From: Phyllobacterium zundukense
GTDB lineage: Bacteria > Pseudomonadota > Alphaproteobacteria > Rhizobiales > Rhizobiaceae
Direction of reading: 5' to 3'
Assembly (NCBI RefSeq): GCF_002764115.1
Contig: NZ_CP017945.1
Location: forward strand, 147,009 to 211,008
Length of the DNA: 64,000 nt
Below are positions 1 to 7,843 of the stretch, piece after piece; within the stretch, counting starts at the first letter, position 1, and every line of letters starts with the position of its first letter. The notes beneath the pieces are model-generated. The model saw only the letters and a list, made by a program, of their open reading frames with translations, was not told the DNA's origin and did not search any database. The position numbers and the translations under genes are program-made.

Positions 1-1
1 G

Positions 2-1219
2 GCGCATTTCTACGAGAGCCGGCCAGATTTCGACTGGCATCCGGGCATGATGCTGCCGGATGTCGAACTGCAATCGTCCTATCTGAAGGATCTTGTCACG
101 CCGGTCATGCCGACGAGCCCATGGTCCTTCATTTCCTACCTTGTTGCCCACAAGCGGCTCTATGCCTTTCTGAATGCCCACTACGAGGCGGTGCCGCGGC
201 GCGAATTTGCCCAATATCTAGCTTGGGTGGCAAGCCGGCTAAAAAACCTCTCCTTTGGTTCGACCGTGCGCGAGGTCAAGTTCGACAAGGACCAGTTCGT
301 CGTGCAGTTCGATAACGGTGCGATAAGTGCAAGAAATCTCGTACTCGGAACCGGCACCACGCCGTTTGTGCCCTCCTGGGCGTTGCCCTTTCTGGGTGAA
401 AAATGCTTCCACAATTCCGAGGCCAAGCGCCGTTTGTCCAGCCTAAATGCCTCGCGCATTGCGGTCATCGGCGGTGGCCAGAGCGGCGGTGAGGTGGTGG
501 AGGCCCTGCTCAATTCGAAATCGACACTGAAAGAGCTCAACTGGTTTAGCCGCCGGCACAATTTCGAACCGATCAATGATACGGCCTTTTCCAACCAGGT
601 CTTTTCACCGGAATATGTCTACGCCTATCTCAATCTCAACAATGACCAGAAGCTGGAAGCGCTGAAAGCCTCGATTCTGACCAGCGACGGGCTCTCCATT
701 TCGACCATCAACGCCATCTACCGGCGGCTTTACAGCTTGCGCTACCTGGAACATCGCAACATCGATGCGAAGCTTTCACCCAACCGCGATGTCATCCAGG
801 TGGAAGCGGACAAGGATGGCTATCGCCTGATCGTGCGCAACCGTTTCGACGGTGGTGTCGAGGTGGCCCATGCCGACGCGATCGTCCTGGCAACCGGCTA
901 TCAGTTCAGGCTCCCGGACGCGCTGGCCGGTTTGCAGGACCGCATTCAGTTCGACCGCAATAACCGGCCAGTACTGAACGACGATTATTGTCTTAACTGG
1001 AATGGCCCGAAGCAGAACCGGATTTTCGCGCAGAACGCCGGAAGGTACAGCCACGGAATTGCAGACTCGCAGCTCAGCCTCATGGCCTGGCGCAGCGCGC
1101 ACATCATCAATTCACTCCTGGGGCAGGATCACTTCGATCTGGAGCCGCACGACTCGCAGGTGAACTGGTTGTCGAGTGGGCATGACACGATGGGCCAATC
1201 CATTGCCGTCGACTATTGA
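2..1219 (+). CDS. Lysine/ornithine N-monooxygenase (IucD/SidA/PvdA family), 5' end outside window
   Basis: The reading frame is open from the first bases of the window, so the N-terminus lies upstream; an internal ATG at 47 is not the start because the conserved stretch WHPGMMLPDVELQSS runs across it. This family N-hydroxylates the side-chain amine of lysine or ornithine with FAD, NADPH and O2, the first step of hydroxamate siderophore synthesis. Visible features are the NADPH-binding glycine motif VIGGGQSGGEVVE in the middle and the C-terminal LATGYQF motif. About 405 residues are present of the roughly 440 usual, so only the FAD-binding N-terminus is missing. Lysine and ornithine enzymes cannot be separated here. 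It converges on a phosphopantetheinyl transferase gene, with only 3 bp between the stop codons; the rest of the siderophore cluster is presumably to the left. Confidence 0.88.
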   Translation, partial: AHFYESRPDFDWHPGMMLPDVELQSSYLKDLVTPVMPTSPWSFISYLVAHKRLYAFLNAHYEAVPRREFAQYLAWVASRLKNLSFGSTVREVKFDKDQFVVQFDNGAISARNLVLGTGTTPFVPSWALPFLGEKCFHNSEAKRRLSSLNASRIAVIGGGQSGGEVVEALLNSKSTLKELNWFSRRHNFEPINDTAFSNQVFSPEYVYAYLNLNNDQKLEALKASILTSDGLSISTINAIYRRLYSLRYLEHRNIDAKLSPNRDVIQVEADKDGYRLIVRNRFDGGVEVAHADAIVLATGYQFRLPDALAGLQDRIQFDRNNRPVLNDDYCLNWNGPKQNRIFAQNAGRYSHGIADSQLSLMAWRSAHIINSLLGQDHFDLEPHDSQVNWLSSGHDTMGQSIAVDY

Positions 1220-1222
1220 CGA

Positions 1223-1978
1223 TCATTCGGGATCAGGCATTTTCCGCTGACGCAGGATCAAATTGGTCTGACCCAATTGCGCCGATATGGCAATCAGATG
1301 GCCGGATGGTGCGTGAAGCAGGCGATGATGCCAACAGATGTCATCGCGAGTTAGGGCACTGTCGATAAGGATCGTAGCTGTCAAACGATCCAATCGAATG
1401 TTCAGTTCGTTGGGCGCTGCGGCAAGTCCGGTACTCACTGCTTTCAGAAGACTTTCCTTTAGGGTCCAATAGTTCAGAAGCAGCGCCTGACGCTCATTGC
1501 CCTGAAGCGTCGACAAAATCTCCAGTTCCGAGGGCGAACAAAACAACGATGAGGTCGCGAGCTCAAACCCAGTTTCCATTGGTTCGGCGTCGATGCCCAG
1601 TAACGTGCATTGACGGCTGATCGCAAAAACGGCCAATCCCTCCGCGTTGGACAGATTGAAGGTCACACCGCCCGCGTTGGCAAGATAGGGCTTGCCATAT
1701 AATCCAGCTGCAATGTTCAAATCAGCTGCCGGAATATCCGTATAGAGCGACAGAACCGAGCGCTGCAGATGGCGCCCGGCCATAAAGGCTATGGCATCCT
1801 TTTCAAACGCAAAAGTCGCTGCCCGCGCCTGCTCATCTGATGAAAGCACGGAGCTTACCTTGCTCCAGTCCATCTCACCTCTATAGGGCCACCACCAAAT
1901 ATCGACATAGGCATCGTCGTGGCTCATCGTTGAAACCGACACATCCGGTAACCCGGTTAGAGGGTAGCACGGCAGCAT
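1223..1978 (-). CDS. 4'-phosphopantetheinyl transferase (Sfp/EntD type)
   Basis: Transfers the phosphopantetheine arm of CoA onto carrier proteins of peptide or siderophore synthetases. The 251-residue product has the Sfp-type landmarks: a GKP motif near residue 95, FNLSNAEG (family usually FNLSHS), the metal-binding LLGIDAE (GIDxE) and YWTLKESLLKA (WxxKES with catalytic Glu and Lys). The start at 1978 is supported by GGAGGGAG four bases upstream. The gene sits between a siderophore N-hydroxylase and an esterase, which suggests it activates a siderophore synthetase. The replacement of the usual His by Asn in the FNLSH motif is a mild oddity. Confidence 0.88.
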   Translation of the reverse strand: MLPCYPLTGLPDVSVSTMSHDDAYVDIWWWPYRGEMDWSKVSSVLSSDEQARAATFAFEKDAIAFMAGRHLQRSVLSLYTDIPAADLNIAAGLYGKPYLANAGGVTFNLSNAEGLAVFAISRQCTLLGIDAEPMETGFELATSSLFCSPSELEILSTLQGNERQALLLNYWTLKESLLKAVSTGLAAAPNELNIRLDRLTATILIDSALTRDDICWHHRLLHAPSGHLIAISAQLGQTNLILRQRKMPDPE

Positions 1979-2001
1979 CAGACTCCCTCCGTTGATTCAT
2001 T

Positions 2002-2901
2002 TCATCCCGCCTGGGCTTGCTTCCTGATGGCAAAGGCATTTTGGATCGCGCGATTGACCGCGACCGGCAGCAACGACATGTGGTTCTCACCGGGGTGGAT
2101 CTCGAACTGCGCACGTATCGGCCGACCGGGCAGATCATTCAGGCGGTCCACAAGTTCGACAGAATAGATATCATTCAGCGTGATCTTTCTCTGCGCTAGC
2201 CGCTCTGCCTCATCTGCAGCACCGACCTGGAACGGCGCCAGCCTGTCAGTCTCGTATTCCCCGCAGGAGAGGAACAGTTCGGCATTCTCTCTCGTCTGGT
2301 GTGCGGTGACAAACCTTGAATAGAATTGATCGATAGCGCGATTTTCCCAATAGATCGACGGACTGGCGGCAATCCATGTCGTAAATGCCGAAGGCCGGGT
2401 GAAAAGGCTGTAAAGCACAAAAAGACCGCCAAAGGAGTGGCCGAAAAGCGATTGACGATTGCGATCGACAGGAAGGGCAGCCTCGACCACGGGTTTGATC
2501 TGATCCTCGATAAAAGTCAGGAACTCTTCTGCGCCGCCGGTTTTCACTTCCGGGCTGTTTTCAAAAAAGGGGGGGTAGGTTTGGCCGGGCGGCGGACCCA
2601 GATCCCACGAGCGGCGCAAGGGATCATAGGCAGCATCGAGTGGATAGCCGATGGTCACGATGACACCGGGTCCAACATTGGTACCGCTCGGATAATTCGC
2701 CTGCGCCCGCATGACATCAACCGCCGTGCCGATCACCGCATTTCCATCGGTCATGTAAAGCACTGGCCAGCCCTGCTCCGGCGCTTCACCCTCCGGGCGA
2801 TAGATGAAAACCCGGTAGGTCTGGCCATTCTGATCAGAAGCCACATCGTGAAACGTTGTATTGCCGACCATGGCGGGCGATGAATTGGGAAACACTGTCA
2901 T
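2002..2901 (-). CDS. Alpha/beta hydrolase, siderophore-esterase-like (esterase D / IroE-Fes family)
   Basis: A 299-residue alpha/beta-hydrolase fold protein of the putative esterase family (PF00756). The nucleophile elbow GHSFGGLFVLYSLF is near residue 155, an acidic region follows, and the catalytic His lies in HPGENHMSLLP near residue 270. Relatives such as IroE, Fes and BesA hydrolyse ferric siderophores to release iron, or act as general esterases. No signal peptide is apparent, so it is probably cytoplasmic. It lies 23 bp upstream of the phosphopantetheinyl transferase on the same strand, so the two are probably co-transcribed. The siderophore role is inferred from the neighbourhood. Confidence 0.8.
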   Translation of the reverse strand: MTVFPNSSPAMVGNTTFHDVASDQNGQTYRVFIYRPEGEAPEQGWPVLYMTDGNAVIGTAVDVMRAQANYPSGTNVGPGVIVTIGYPLDAAYDPLRRSWDLGPPPGQTYPPFFENSPEVKTGGAEEFLTFIEDQIKPVVEAALPVDRNRQSLFGHSFGGLFVLYSLFTRPSAFTTWIAASPSIYWENRAIDQFYSRFVTAHQTRENAELFLSCGEYETDRLAPFQVGAADEAERLAQRKITLNDIYSVELVDRLNDLPGRPIRAQFEIHPGENHMSLLPVAVNRAIQNAFAIRKQAQAG

Positions 2902-3031
2902 GGGTCCGTATTCTCAAAGGACGGGTAACAAGCCCCCTCCCCTATCCTGTTACCGGCTCACAACTGGCGAGCCGGATTAAGCAGTTATTAAACATGACAG
3001 TAGAGGTCAATATTTAATTTTGTACCGGTCC

Positions 3032-4312
3032 TTATCCAGCCTGCGCCTCATGCTTGATCTGGTTCACTCGCAACAAGCCCATCAACAACGGACCAGTAGA
3101 GAACGCCCCCGCTCGAGCCTTGTCGGTGAGCGCCCGCAAGTATCCGCCGGGACTCGTGATCGTTTCGCCCTTTTGCAATATTGCCGCAACGACGATTGCC
3201 GCCTCATTGGCGCCTAGGGTTTCAATCGCCTGATTCCAGGCATCGGGACTTATCCCAAGCGTCACCCGGACCAGATTGGCCGTCTGCACCAGGTCGGGCC
3301 AGTTTTCGATGCCTTTCAAGGTGTAATCGACGATATCCGGGCAGGCCTTGAGGATGAGGCCCAGTGGAAAGGCTTTCGGGGGCAATTTGCTGGTGGAACG
3401 CCGAAGTCGATCACTCTCATCAATAGCTATTTCCTCACTGGTTCCCGTTTCTTCTTCCTTGTTCCAGCCTGTCTCGGCATTTGCCCCCTGGTCTTTTCTA
3501 AAGCCGGGTTCAAAATCAGATGAGGAGTCTGGGTTTTGATTCTGTATGTGCCGTTCAGTTTGAACGTCACTGGCGGTTGATTTATTGAAATTAGCGTGGA
3601 TTTCCAAGAGCTTCTCTACATCCAGACGCAAATCATCAAGAGCGGCAGCCAATGTACCGAGCCCCAGGCGGTCAAAGCCACGCAACAAGGGTCGCGCCAA
3701 AGGCATGAAACGCTCGCTGATGGCGTCCCAAGGTCCGTCCAATTCCTGCTCTTCGGCGAAAATGACCATCTTCGCAATGTCACGGCGATGGAGGCTGACG
3801 CGCTCCCTTAATAGGCGCTTCGCCAGATCTTCGGCGCGTATCGAAGCAGCGAATTGTTCCAGTTCCCCTGCCCGCACTACCAGCGGCGTCAGATCGAAGC
3901 CGAATGCCGTCTTGACGTCTCCTTCCTGGTCGCGGCGTACGTAGCGCTTGCCGTTGGGACTGTCACGCCGGATGATGAGGCCAGCCTCCACCAAGGCCGC
4001 CAGATGACGGCGCAGGGTCACCGGCGCCATGCCGTGCGCCCGCATTGACAGTTCGCGGTTAGACGGAAAGACGATAAGATTAGTTTCACTGTCCAGTTCC
4101 GCCTGCTTGTGAAAGCTGAGCAGCGCATGCAGAACTGCAAGCGCACGATCGGACACGCCGAGCATCGGCCGCGCCTCGGTAATTGTGCGGAACAATTTCC
4201 ACTTATCGGCGACCTGAGTGGCCGGACAATCGCGTGCAGATGCTTGTGCTTCCAGCATGGCATGCGACATCGGCCGCCGCCCAAAAGGCGTCGTTGTCAT
4301 TTCCCTGTTCAT
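3032..4312 (-). CDS. repC: Plasmid replication initiator RepC
   Basis: Initiator protein of the repABC replicon family, which binds the origin inside its own gene. The 426-residue product has a typical RepC N-terminal winged-helix region (SNRELSMRAHGMAPVTLRRHLAALVEAGLI, residues about 80-110 in outline) and a conserved end of the N-terminal domain (RDIAKMVIFAEE). A low-complexity acidic linker follows at about residues 255-310, then the C-terminal domain PPKAFPLGLILKACPDI. I chose the ATG at 4312, preceded by AAGGTGGA; a TTG at 4327 in the same frame is possible. It is the last gene of repA-repB-repC, separated from repB by the 158-bp region that encodes the antisense RNA. Confidence 0.95.
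   Translation of the reverse strand: MNREMTTTPFGRRPMSHAMLEAQASARDCPATQVADKWKLFRTITEARPMLGVSDRALAVLHALLSFHKQAELDSETNLIVFPSNRELSMRAHGMAPVTLRRHLAALVEAGLIIRRDSPNGKRYVRRDQEGDVKTAFGFDLTPLVVRAGELEQFAASIRAEDLAKRLLRERVSLHRRDIAKMVIFAEEQELDGPWDAISERFMPLARPLLRGFDRLGLGTLAAALDDLRLDVEKLLEIHANFNKSTASDVQTERHIQNQNPDSSSDFEPGFRKDQGANAETGWNKEEETGTSEEIAIDESDRLRRSTSKLPPKAFPLGLILKACPDIVDYTLKGIENWPDLVQTANLVRVTLGISPDAWNQAIETLGANEAAIVVAAILQKGETITSPGGYLRALTDKARAGAFSTGPLLMGLLRVNQIKHEAQAG
3440..3640. other. Probable origin of replication (oriV) region inside repC
   Basis: This stretch of repC encodes the low-complexity linker and is visibly more AT-rich than the flanking coding sequence. In repABC plasmids studied experimentally the origin lies within repC, in an AT-rich segment. 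The position is inferred from that precedent and from base composition; I see no iteron-like repeats here that would fix the boundaries. Confidence 0.35.
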
Positions 4313-4368
4313 TGCTTCCACCTTCAATCAGGCAAAAGAAATCTGCTCGCCGAAACGACGCTTAATGC

Positions 4369-4397
4369 TTGACAGTGATTCTCGGAAATGCGATTCT
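4369..4397 (+). promoter_or_regulatory. Predicted promoter of the repABC antisense RNA
   Basis: A perfect -35 hexamer TTGACA (4369-4374) is followed after 17 bp by GATTCT (4392-4397) as a plausible -10. It points towards repB, opposite to the repABC mRNA, as expected for the counter-transcribed RNA promoter in the repB-repC gap. Confidence 0.6.
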
Positions 4398-4403
4398 CAA
4401 GCT

Positions 4404-4455
4404 GCTTAGACTTTGAGAGGGCTTCCGGGACGCAGTTTCGGGGGCCTTTTCTTTT
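4404..4455 (+). ncRNA. Counter-transcribed antisense RNA (ctRNA / incA) controlling repC
   Basis: Placed from a predicted promoter at 4369-4397 and an intrinsic terminator ending in a T-rich run at 4447-4455, giving an RNA of about 50 nt antisense to the repC leader. RepABC plasmids carry such a ctRNA between repB and repC; it binds the repC leader, promotes premature termination or blocks repC translation, and determines incompatibility. Position, orientation and length match that precedent. The exact 5' end is inferred. Confidence 0.7.
4420..4455 (+). terminator. Intrinsic terminator of the ctRNA
   Basis: GGCTTCCG (4420-4427) pairs with CGGGGGCC (4439-4446), using two G-U pairs in RNA, followed by TTTTCTTTT. 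In the opposite orientation the same hairpin lies in the repC leader and could take part in the attenuation switch. Confidence 0.7.
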
Positions 4456-4470
4456 GTGATCTCTCTCCAG

Positions 4471-5478
4471 TTAGAGTTGTCTAATACGCGGCTCACTCGT
4501 CTCGCGGCGAACGAACGCCGCATAGATTTCCGGCAAGTGCTCGATGAGGTAATGTCCAAATTCTGGCGTGATCGCTTCATCTATGATCACCCGGGTCTTG
4601 CCGTCATTCTGCTCAATCTTAGCGAAGGATTGGCCCTCTTTCGATTTGAGCGGATATATGTAGGGTCCGGACTTCTTCTTGGGTGTCAGGCTTTTCAAGA
4701 GCAGCGCAAACCGCGCATCGCTGTCGAGGCGGAAGAAGCGCTCCATATCTACCCCTTCCTTCCAGTATTCGTTCCTTGCTTGCAGCAATTGCGATAGTTG
4801 CTCCCAGCGTGGTCGGCCAATCTTCGGAGCAGGGCCAACAGCCCTGATAAGGTCTTCCGGCAGTGAATTGGCGAGGGCAATCATGGTCGACAGATTGCCC
4901 TTGTGTACCGAGAGGGCCGCCATCAAAGCATGCCGCTCGATGCCGTGAGCTTCCAGCCGCGCCGCAAACAGAGCCCGTTCAATGAAGGACAGATCCTTGC
5001 GCTCAAGGTTCTCCTTGCCCTGCGCAACGATCAGATCCTCGTCCGAGAGGTCGCGCGCAATCGCCTTGACCGGGCGGCCAATGGCTTTCAGTGCAGCCAG
5101 ACGGCGGTGGCCATAGGCAACCTGGTAGCGGTTATCATTGCGCGGATTGGGGCGTACCAGGATAGGCACCTGCTGACCATGTTCCTCAATGCTGGTCTTC
5201 AGCTCTTCAAAATCCACGGTATCCGTATCATCGAGACGATCGCGGATAAACGACGCATCAATCAGATCGGGATCGATGTCGATCACATGTTCGCCGGACG
5301 CGAGCTTTTCGCGCAGCGCCTGTGCCTCGTCCGCATCATCCGAAAGACTTTGCAGCGACAAGCCCATGGCTTTCAGCGAACCCGACTTCTGTGCGGGTTT
5401 CGCCAGCCGGTGTTCGGTCTGCGACCCCTCGTTGATCGGCGTCATCATGGCTTTCAAAGCGTCTCTGCGTTTGTTCAT
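4471..5478 (-). CDS. repB: Plasmid partitioning protein RepB (ParB family)
   Basis: ParB-like centromere-binding protein that binds parS and works with RepA to segregate the replicon. The 335-residue product has the ParB nuclease-like domain with VRPNPRNDNRYQVAYGHRR (GHRR box near residue 130), followed by the KENLERKDLSFIERALFA segment and a helix-turn-helix, and a RepB-specific C-terminal domain. I chose the ATG at 5478, which overlaps the repA stop codon as ATGA. That implies translational coupling and fits the start MNKRRDALKAM seen in RepB proteins; an upstream in-frame start at 5493 lies inside repA. Confidence 0.95.
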   Translation of the reverse strand: MNKRRDALKAMMTPINEGSQTEHRLAKPAQKSGSLKAMGLSLQSLSDDADEAQALREKLASGEHVIDIDPDLIDASFIRDRLDDTDTVDFEELKTSIEEHGQQVPILVRPNPRNDNRYQVAYGHRRLAALKAIGRPVKAIARDLSDEDLIVAQGKENLERKDLSFIERALFAARLEAHGIERHALMAALSVHKGNLSTMIALANSLPEDLIRAVGPAPKIGRPRWEQLSQLLQARNEYWKEGVDMERFFRLDSDARFALLLKSLTPKKKSGPYIYPLKSKEGQSFAKIEQNDGKTRVIIDEAITPEFGHYLIEHLPEIYAAFVRRETSEPRIRQL

Positions 5479-6698
5479 GGCGACCTGCCCCATGCTTCGC
5501 GCACCAGATCCTCAATCTCTAAATTGACCGCATCGAGCGCTTCGATAGCCCGGTCATAGGTAGCGCGTGTGAAATATTCGCGGCCGACTTCATAGAGCGT
5601 CTGCTTGGTCAGGCCAGCATCGGAAATGGCAGTGGACTTCAGTAAGGCATTGGTCAGGACGCGTTCGCCGAACAGGCTTTTCATCAGCCCGACGATCTGC
5701 CCCTGCGGGCCATCACTTGGCTCATACCGGGTAATGACGTAGCGGAAGAAATCATAATCCGCATCGCCGCCTGCCTGTTCGACGACATCAAGCAATCCTG
5801 CGGTCATATGCAGGAACTGCGACATGGACGCAACGTCAAGCATTTGCGGGTGTATGGTGACAAGCACACTGCGTGCTGCACACAGTGCCGACAGCGTCAA
5901 GAAACCCAGCGATGGTGGGCAATCGAGGACGACCACGTCATAACGATCATCAACGGTCTGCAGAGCGCTGGCGATACGCGAAAAAAACAGTCGCTCAGTA
6001 CCGCGACGCTTTTCAGCAAGGATGCGGGGCGTATCGTGCTCGAATTCCTGCAGTTCCAGATTGCCTGGAATAATGTCGAGTCCGGCAAAATAGGTCTTGC
6101 GGATGATGTCGGCGAGGGGCCGCTGCTGATCGTCATAGCGGATCGCGCCGTAGATCGTGTCGTTCTCTTCAAGGTCAAATTCCGGCTGAATGCCGAACAG
6201 CGCCGATAGCGACGCCTGCGGATCAAGATCAATCGCCAGAGTGCGATAGCCGCGCATGGCGAAATACTGGGCCACGTGAGCCGCAGTGGTCGTTTTTCCG
6301 GAGCCTCCTTTGAAGTTCGTGACGGCGATGACTTGCATATGCTCGTTGCCATGCCGAACCGGCAGATAGCTCTTTTTCGATTTCGCCAGGTAATTGCGGA
6401 TTTCATGCACCTGATCGAGCGAGTAAAGCCTGCGGCCACCGGAAGTCTTTTCCGCTTCCGGACCCTCGCCGGCAAGCGACAGGTGCCGTATATAGGCATC
6501 GGTAATGCCGATCAGCTTGGCGGCCTCACCGGACGTGAATTTGCGCAGTTCCTTTTCCGCCGTCGGCGGGAAGGCGCGGGAGCGCAACTCCTGCAGCTGA
6601 GCGCTCAACAGGTTGGCATCCGCCTCAACCAGACGCGTCAAAGAGCGCACCTTCTTACCGGTACGGTGGCTCTGGTCTTTTTCAGTTGGAGACAACAT
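5475..6698 (-). CDS. repA: Plasmid partitioning ATPase RepA (ParA family)
   Basis: ParA-type ATPase that drives partition with RepB and, with ADP/ATP, represses the repABC promoter. The 407-residue product has an N-terminal MerR-like helix-turn-helix (TSGEAAKLIGITDAYIRH, residues about 52-70) for operator binding. It also has the deviant Walker A motif FKGGSGKTTTA near residue 130, the DLDPQASLS motif near residue 160 and the Walker B-like VVLDCPPSLG near residue 260. It is the first gene of repABC; its stop overlaps the repB start. The leader contains an imperfect inverted repeat and the parS-like palindromes lie further upstream. Confidence 0.95.
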   Translation of the reverse strand: MLSPTEKDQSHRTGKKVRSLTRLVEADANLLSAQLQELRSRAFPPTAEKELRKFTSGEAAKLIGITDAYIRHLSLAGEGPEAEKTSGGRRLYSLDQVHEIRNYLAKSKKSYLPVRHGNEHMQVIAVTNFKGGSGKTTTAAHVAQYFAMRGYRTLAIDLDPQASLSALFGIQPEFDLEENDTIYGAIRYDDQQRPLADIIRKTYFAGLDIIPGNLELQEFEHDTPRILAEKRRGTERLFFSRIASALQTVDDRYDVVVLDCPPSLGFLTLSALCAARSVLVTIHPQMLDVASMSQFLHMTAGLLDVVEQAGGDADYDFFRYVITRYEPSDGPQGQIVGLMKSLFGERVLTNALLKSTAISDAGLTKQTLYEVGREYFTRATYDRAIEALDAVNLEIEDLVREAWGRSP

Positions 6699-6700
6699 AA

Positions 6701-6733
6701 ACGCTCTAAATCCAATTTTTGAGATTAAAGCGT
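6701..6733 (-). promoter_or_regulatory. Possible RepA operator in the repA leader
   Basis: Imperfect inverted repeat: ACGCTCTAAAT (6701-6711) against ATTAAAGCGT (6724-6733), lying directly upstream of the repA ATG. RepA of repABC plasmids autorepresses by binding operators overlapping its promoter, so this is a reasonable candidate. The assignment is inference from position and symmetry. Confidence 0.4.
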
Positions 6734-6734
6734 A

Positions 6735-6763
6735 AATTCAACTGAGTCTGCATGAGTCGTCAA
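6735..6763 (-). promoter_or_regulatory. Possible repABC promoter
   Basis: Reading the minus strand, TTGACG (6763-6758) is followed after 17 bp by TGAATT (6740-6735). The -35 is good and the -10 weak. It sits just upstream of the inverted repeat proposed as the RepA operator and fires towards repA. Confidence 0.35.
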
Positions 6764-6812
6764 GCGCTTTAAAGTTAACGACCTGCCGGTCTCCAGGCCG
6801 GGTGAACCCCTT

Positions 6813-6838
6813 GAAAAGTTCTCAGCTGAGAACTTTTC
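6813..6838. repeat. parS-like centromere palindrome, copy 1
   Basis: A perfect 26-bp palindrome with core GTTCTCAGCTGAGAAC (6818-6833), which fits the repABC parS pattern GTTNNNNGCNNNNAAC. It lies upstream of repA. Binding by RepB is inferred from the pattern and the linkage. Confidence 0.85.
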
Positions 6839-6891
6839 ACCAACTTCGCCCCATCGGACATTCAAATGGGATTCGCAGGAGGCGCATCCCG

Positions 6892-6917
6892 TAAAAGTTC
6901 TCAGCTGAGAACTTTTA
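6892..6917. repeat. parS-like centromere palindrome, copy 2
   Basis: A second perfect 26-bp palindrome with the identical core GTTCTCAGCTGAGAAC (6897-6912), 79 bp from the first. The flanking AAAAG/CTTTT arms are also shared, so the conserved unit is longer than the 16-bp consensus. Confidence 0.85.
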
Positions 6918-7444
6918 TGCAGAAAAACTTTGGAACCCGACAAATTCACATCTCAAGTTGACAGTATACGTCTTTGGATTTTACGCATTTTGACACGATT
7001 CTTGTATGGTTTTTGATGTTTCCCATACCATATTTTTCTCCAGGAATCGCCGCAAGCAACCTGGTGCGCCGCTCGGTACGGGTAAGACCAATAGACTGAT
7101 CAAGGCGAGGTAGCGCCCCCCAGACGGACGCAGGGGAGGGCTCCGGACGACCGGAGCTTTATAAATTTCCTGCCGGAAAGTTGACGACTCTTCTGTCTCG
7201 TGCCATCGTTTGCAAATCGATCAGGGCAGGGAACGACGTATCTCGATGCCGCCGCGCTCGGGCGCAACTGGACCCATCCTGATGGTTTTCAGCAAATACA
7301 AAATACCGTGCATCGGAAGTCATGATGACTTTCGTTTCCGTTTGGCGTTATAGTTAATGAATTGTCAACACCTTGCCGCAAGACGACTTATCCATATGAA
7401 GCGACGCTTCAAGGCAGAACTCGGCAGATATTTTCTAATCGAAC
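6918..7444. other. Non-coding stretch beyond the parS sites
   Basis: No convincing gene is visible on either strand. It holds TTGACA boxes at 6958-6963 and 6990-6995, both facing right and without a clear -10. An inverted repeat TATGGT (7005-7010)/ACCATA (7027-7032) follows, then a GC-rich part from about 7040 ending in a hairpin at 7140-7157. This could be a small RNA or the decayed end of a former gene. From 7165 to 7444 I see nothing recognisable. Confidence 0.5.
7140..7169 (+). terminator. Possible intrinsic terminator of an unassigned rightward transcript
   Basis: GCTCCGG (7140-7146) and CCGGAGC (7151-7157) form a 7-bp stem with an ACGA loop, followed by TTTATAAATTT. No gene precedes it on the plus strand, so it may end a small RNA starting near 7000. 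Confidence 0.4.
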
Positions 7445-7843
7445 CTAGCGCTTCTTGAGCGCTGCCGCTTTGATCCTGTCGAGTTCGGCAACTTCCTTTG
7501 CGCGGAACTTCGCGATGCGCTCGATCAGTTTTAAAGGTATGGGCCGAGAGAGAGGAAAACGGATCGTACCCTTGTTGTTGACTTCATAAGGAGCAAGGTC
7601 GTTCTTGAAGAAGGCCACCAGCTGCTCATTGGCGGGGTAGAGCGAGTAGTGTTTCTTCCAACCTGCGAAATAGAGAATGGCGGCGCCACGCAATTTGTAA
7701 GCGGGTATCTGGTACGAGATCACTTCTTCAGCGGTAGGCAGTGCCTTTCGGATGGTATTTCGCACACGCTCGAGTATGTCCTTCGCGGCCTCGGGCTGGG
7801 TGGCGATATACTCGTCCACGGATTTGAAGTCGGTCTTGGCCAT
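7445..7843 (-). CDS. DUF1801 (YdhG-like) domain protein
   Basis: A 132-residue cytoplasmic protein of the DUF1801 family. It contains the usual N-terminal helix VDEYIATQPEAAKDILERVR, the PTAEEVISYQIPAYK motif near residue 35 (EVISYxxPxY is typical), and a C-terminal basic helix ending in KKR. Some relatives are annotated as iron chaperones of the frataxin fold, but the biochemical role is not established. The ATG at 7843 is chosen because AGGGAGG precedes it by five bases; a codon seven residues upstream would lie before that site. It is monocistronic and divergent from the next gene. Confidence 0.82.
   Translation of the reverse strand: MAKTDFKSVDEYIATQPEAAKDILERVRNTIRKALPTAEEVISYQIPAYKLRGAAILYFAGWKKHYSLYPANEQLVAFFKNDLAPYEVNNKGTIRFPLSRPIPLKLIERIAKFRAKEVAELDRIKAAALKKR

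Noticed and set aside
2953..2975. Hairpin CCGGCTC/GAGCCGG between the esterase gene and repC, considered as a terminator
   Set aside because: The stem is only 7 bp and neither strand has a T-run after it.
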